From a virus, in IMG/VR virus record IMGVR_UViG_3300010151_004145, positions 1 through 23,255 of that record: a stretch of 23,255 nucleotides of DNA, one strand, 5' to 3'. Positions 23,001 to 23,255 of the stretch are shown piece after piece. A program made the position numbers and the translations under genes. The notes beneath the pieces are model-generated. The model did not search any database, was not told the origin of the DNA, and saw only the letters and a list, made by a program, of their open reading frames with translations. Positions within the stretch are counted from its first letter, which is position 1. Every line of letters starts with the position of its first letter.

Positions 23001-23255
23001 GAAGGTGGTGGTGATAGTAGTGGTAGTAGTGGAGGTGGCTTCGGTGGTGGTGATGTTGGGGGTCTTGATTTTGGTGATGAGGGTGGTGATGACCTTGATT
23101 TTGGTGGTGATGAGGGTGGTGATGAGGGTGGTGATGACCTTGATTTTGGTGGTGATGAGGGTGGTGATGACCTTGATTTTGGTGGTGATGAGCCAACTGA
23201 TGAATCTGTAAAAAAAGATGAAAATTTATTATTGGAACAAATGAAAAAACATAAT
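20079..23255 (+). CDS. Portal protein (T4 gp20-like), intein-containing, 3' end beyond window
   Basis: An open frame of 1059 codons runs from the ATG at 20079 to the right edge with no stop. N-extein residues 1-341 hold the T4-type portal core, including L-P-Y-G-T-S-V-L-E-K-A-R-R (about 244-256) and the R-A-P-E-R-R-V segment typical of gp20, then Q-D-F-F-I-P-V-R and D-T-L-A-G-A. The C-extein resumes at S786 with N-L-D-A-I-A-D-I-E-Y-L-Q-R-K-L-F-T-A-L-R-V-P, the next conserved gp20 block. Without the intein, 615 residues are visible. The portal is a 12-fold ring at the head vertex that initiates assembly and passes DNA. The C-terminal part has an acidic Gly/Asp repeat tail unusual for gp20. The start follows an A-rich leader. 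Confidence 0.95.
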   Translation, partial: MAKKRLTIFQRLNNIFGPDGVNIQKDKTNRYSISNDVLLKTQDKAEYDVAKLQAQQNKYLGGTWRKVDNELFQKAVHYETTRIGSYSDFESMEFYPEISAALDIFMEESTTVNEKGRVLNIYSDSKRVKTILEDLFFNRLDIHTSLPMWTRNVCKYGDNFVFLNIDDKAGIIGCRQMPNFEIERREGDLYSRLTNTNSASSEEEPKVKFIWRGRDVEFNSWQIAHFRLLGDDRRLPYGTSVLEKARRIWKQLILSEDAMLIYRVTRAPERRVYKIYVGNIDDEDVPAYVDEIANRFKRMPIIDPQTGQIDLQYNQLANDQDFFIPVRSEDAPNPIDTLAGACIALDTRIPLLDGRTLELNEIINEWDNGNRDLWVYSCDPQTGKLAPGMITWAGETRNNAEVIKITLDNGEEIITTPDHKWVHRTNGFVEAKDLNIGDSLMPFYKDTKKIKSNTNNYERVWDSSKQQWVFTHRMVTNYLNNTNIIEEYVYDKKYTNKNKLVRHHKDYNRFNNNPSNLVWMNVLDHIKLHQDVILETIWANPKENKEKIRKGVNTYISNLTEEEKKLRGIQSKLNSINSRDKAKNTYLNNPNKLNFDIVRTKNSRNYWSKGSSKEKQSIKAKELWESEEYKNKVFNKKQKLTFTNTLYNMFFEMFKQYGKVDLTLIELNKSEEFMYEFFSTNKSIRSSLTNLNEFTRNHLDKMIKERGFKNYREWCKIAAEELGYKNVRAWRYFINKEKKILYNHKIINIEYLENKMNTGTITVDGDEKYHNYHTFAIESGVFIKNSNLDAIADIEYLQRKLFTALRVPKAFLGFEDPQGEGKNLALQDVRFARTINRIQQALIMELNKIAILHLFLLGLEDELDNFTLTLNNPSTQAEMLKLEHLQSKVNLYKDAVSDGGNGFGVMSMTKAKREILGWSDDEIKQDLLEQRLEKAASAEMENTPEVIKYTGTFDEVDRLYGDINIAKNVGGEGAEGGGDSSGSSGGGFGGGDVGGLDFGDEGGDDLDFGGDEGGDEGGDDLDFGGDEGGDDLDFGGDEPTDESVKKDENLLLEQMKKHN
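21102..22433 (+). mobile_element. Intein with HNH homing endonuclease in the portal gene
   Basis: 444 residues (portal residues 342-785), in frame. Block A starts at C342 (CIALDTRIPLLDG). Block B has T-P-D-H-K-W-V with T416 and H419 in the TxxH arrangement, then F-V-E-A-K-D-L-N-I-G-D. Blocks F/G: Y-H-N-Y-H-T-F-A-I-E-S-G-V-F-I-K-N, ending N785, with S786 as the +1 nucleophile. The penultimate residue is Lys, not the usual His. Between them is an HNH motif (R-H-H-K-D-Y-N-R ... N-P-S-N-L-V-W ... H-I-K-L-H, bases 21585-21665). Splicing would join LAGA to SNLDAI, a continuous portal sequence. Confidence 0.93.
23082..23192 (+). repeat. Three identical 33-bp units coding for GGDDLDFGGDE
   Basis: Units at 23082-23114, 23127-23159 and 23160-23192 are identical and in frame with the portal. 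A 12-base GGDE unit (23115-23126) separates the first two. They lie inside a longer Gly/Asp/Ser-rich segment (from about 22981) near the C-terminus of the visible portal. Confidence 0.9.

Noticed and set aside
22936-23211. Alternative frames of Val/Met-rich and His-rich sequence at the right end
   Set aside because: They are shadows of the Gly/Asp repeat tail of the portal, whose frame is continuous from 20079.

Overview
The window looks like part of the genome of a large, AT-rich, tailed double-stranded DNA phage of the T4 superfamily (contractile-tail type). The evidence is a large terminase subunit with intact ATPase and nuclease motifs (18225-20012), followed directly by a T4 gp20-type portal protein (20079 to beyond the right edge). 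Several features point to a Bacteroidota (Flavobacteriia-like) host. Starts are preceded by A-rich leaders with no Shine-Dalgarno sequence. TAnnTTTG-type -7 promoter elements are present, the best with a TTG box 20 nt upstream (9943-9973, minus strand). The phage-borne Clp ATPase also resembles ClpC. No integrase, rRNA, tRNA or CRISPR array was seen.

Layout, left to right. 41-1659 (+): a coiled-coil protein of unknown function, overlapping by ATGA a small HExxH metallopeptidase-like protein. 1656-3473 (-): a PcfJ-like protein, a 49-residue membrane peptide (2940-3089) and a small unknown. 3553-7159 (+): thioredoxin, three small unknowns (two perhaps tandem paralogues), a leucine-rich-repeat (LRR) protein, a YkuK/DUF458 RNase H-like protein and a short helical protein, closed by a strong hairpin terminator at 7176-7211. 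7316-9862 (-): a ClpC-like AAA+ unfoldase with its own host-type promoter. 10013-10649 (+): a small unknown and a KTSC-domain protein. 10691-10774: two hairpins. 10792-13387 (+): a tail-fibre or adhesin cassette with a LamG-like protein, two paralogous small virion-type proteins and a 22-codon remnant of a second LamG-gene copy. 13421-17995 (+): an acidic prohead or structural candidate, small basic and acidic proteins, an LRR protein and a conserved unknown. 18225 to the end: terminase and portal.

The portal reading frame is open from 20079 to the right edge and is interrupted by a 444-residue intein carrying an HNH homing endonuclease (21102-22433). The intein sits in the conserved portal segment and splicing would restore a continuous T4-like sequence.

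The most interesting possible system is a delivery code. At least five otherwise unrelated proteins begin with a short basic amphipathic helix ending in L-x-E (for example RLLLE, KLLNE, FLFE, SLLNE, NLLYE). In T4, short N-terminal capsid-targeting peptides are removed by the prohead protease after [LI]-x-E. This suggests that the metallopeptidase-like protein, an LRR protein and several unknowns are packaged in the head and matured by cleavage. That is an inference. A ClpC that keeps an LGF loop suited to docking host ClpP is a second candidate for host take-over.
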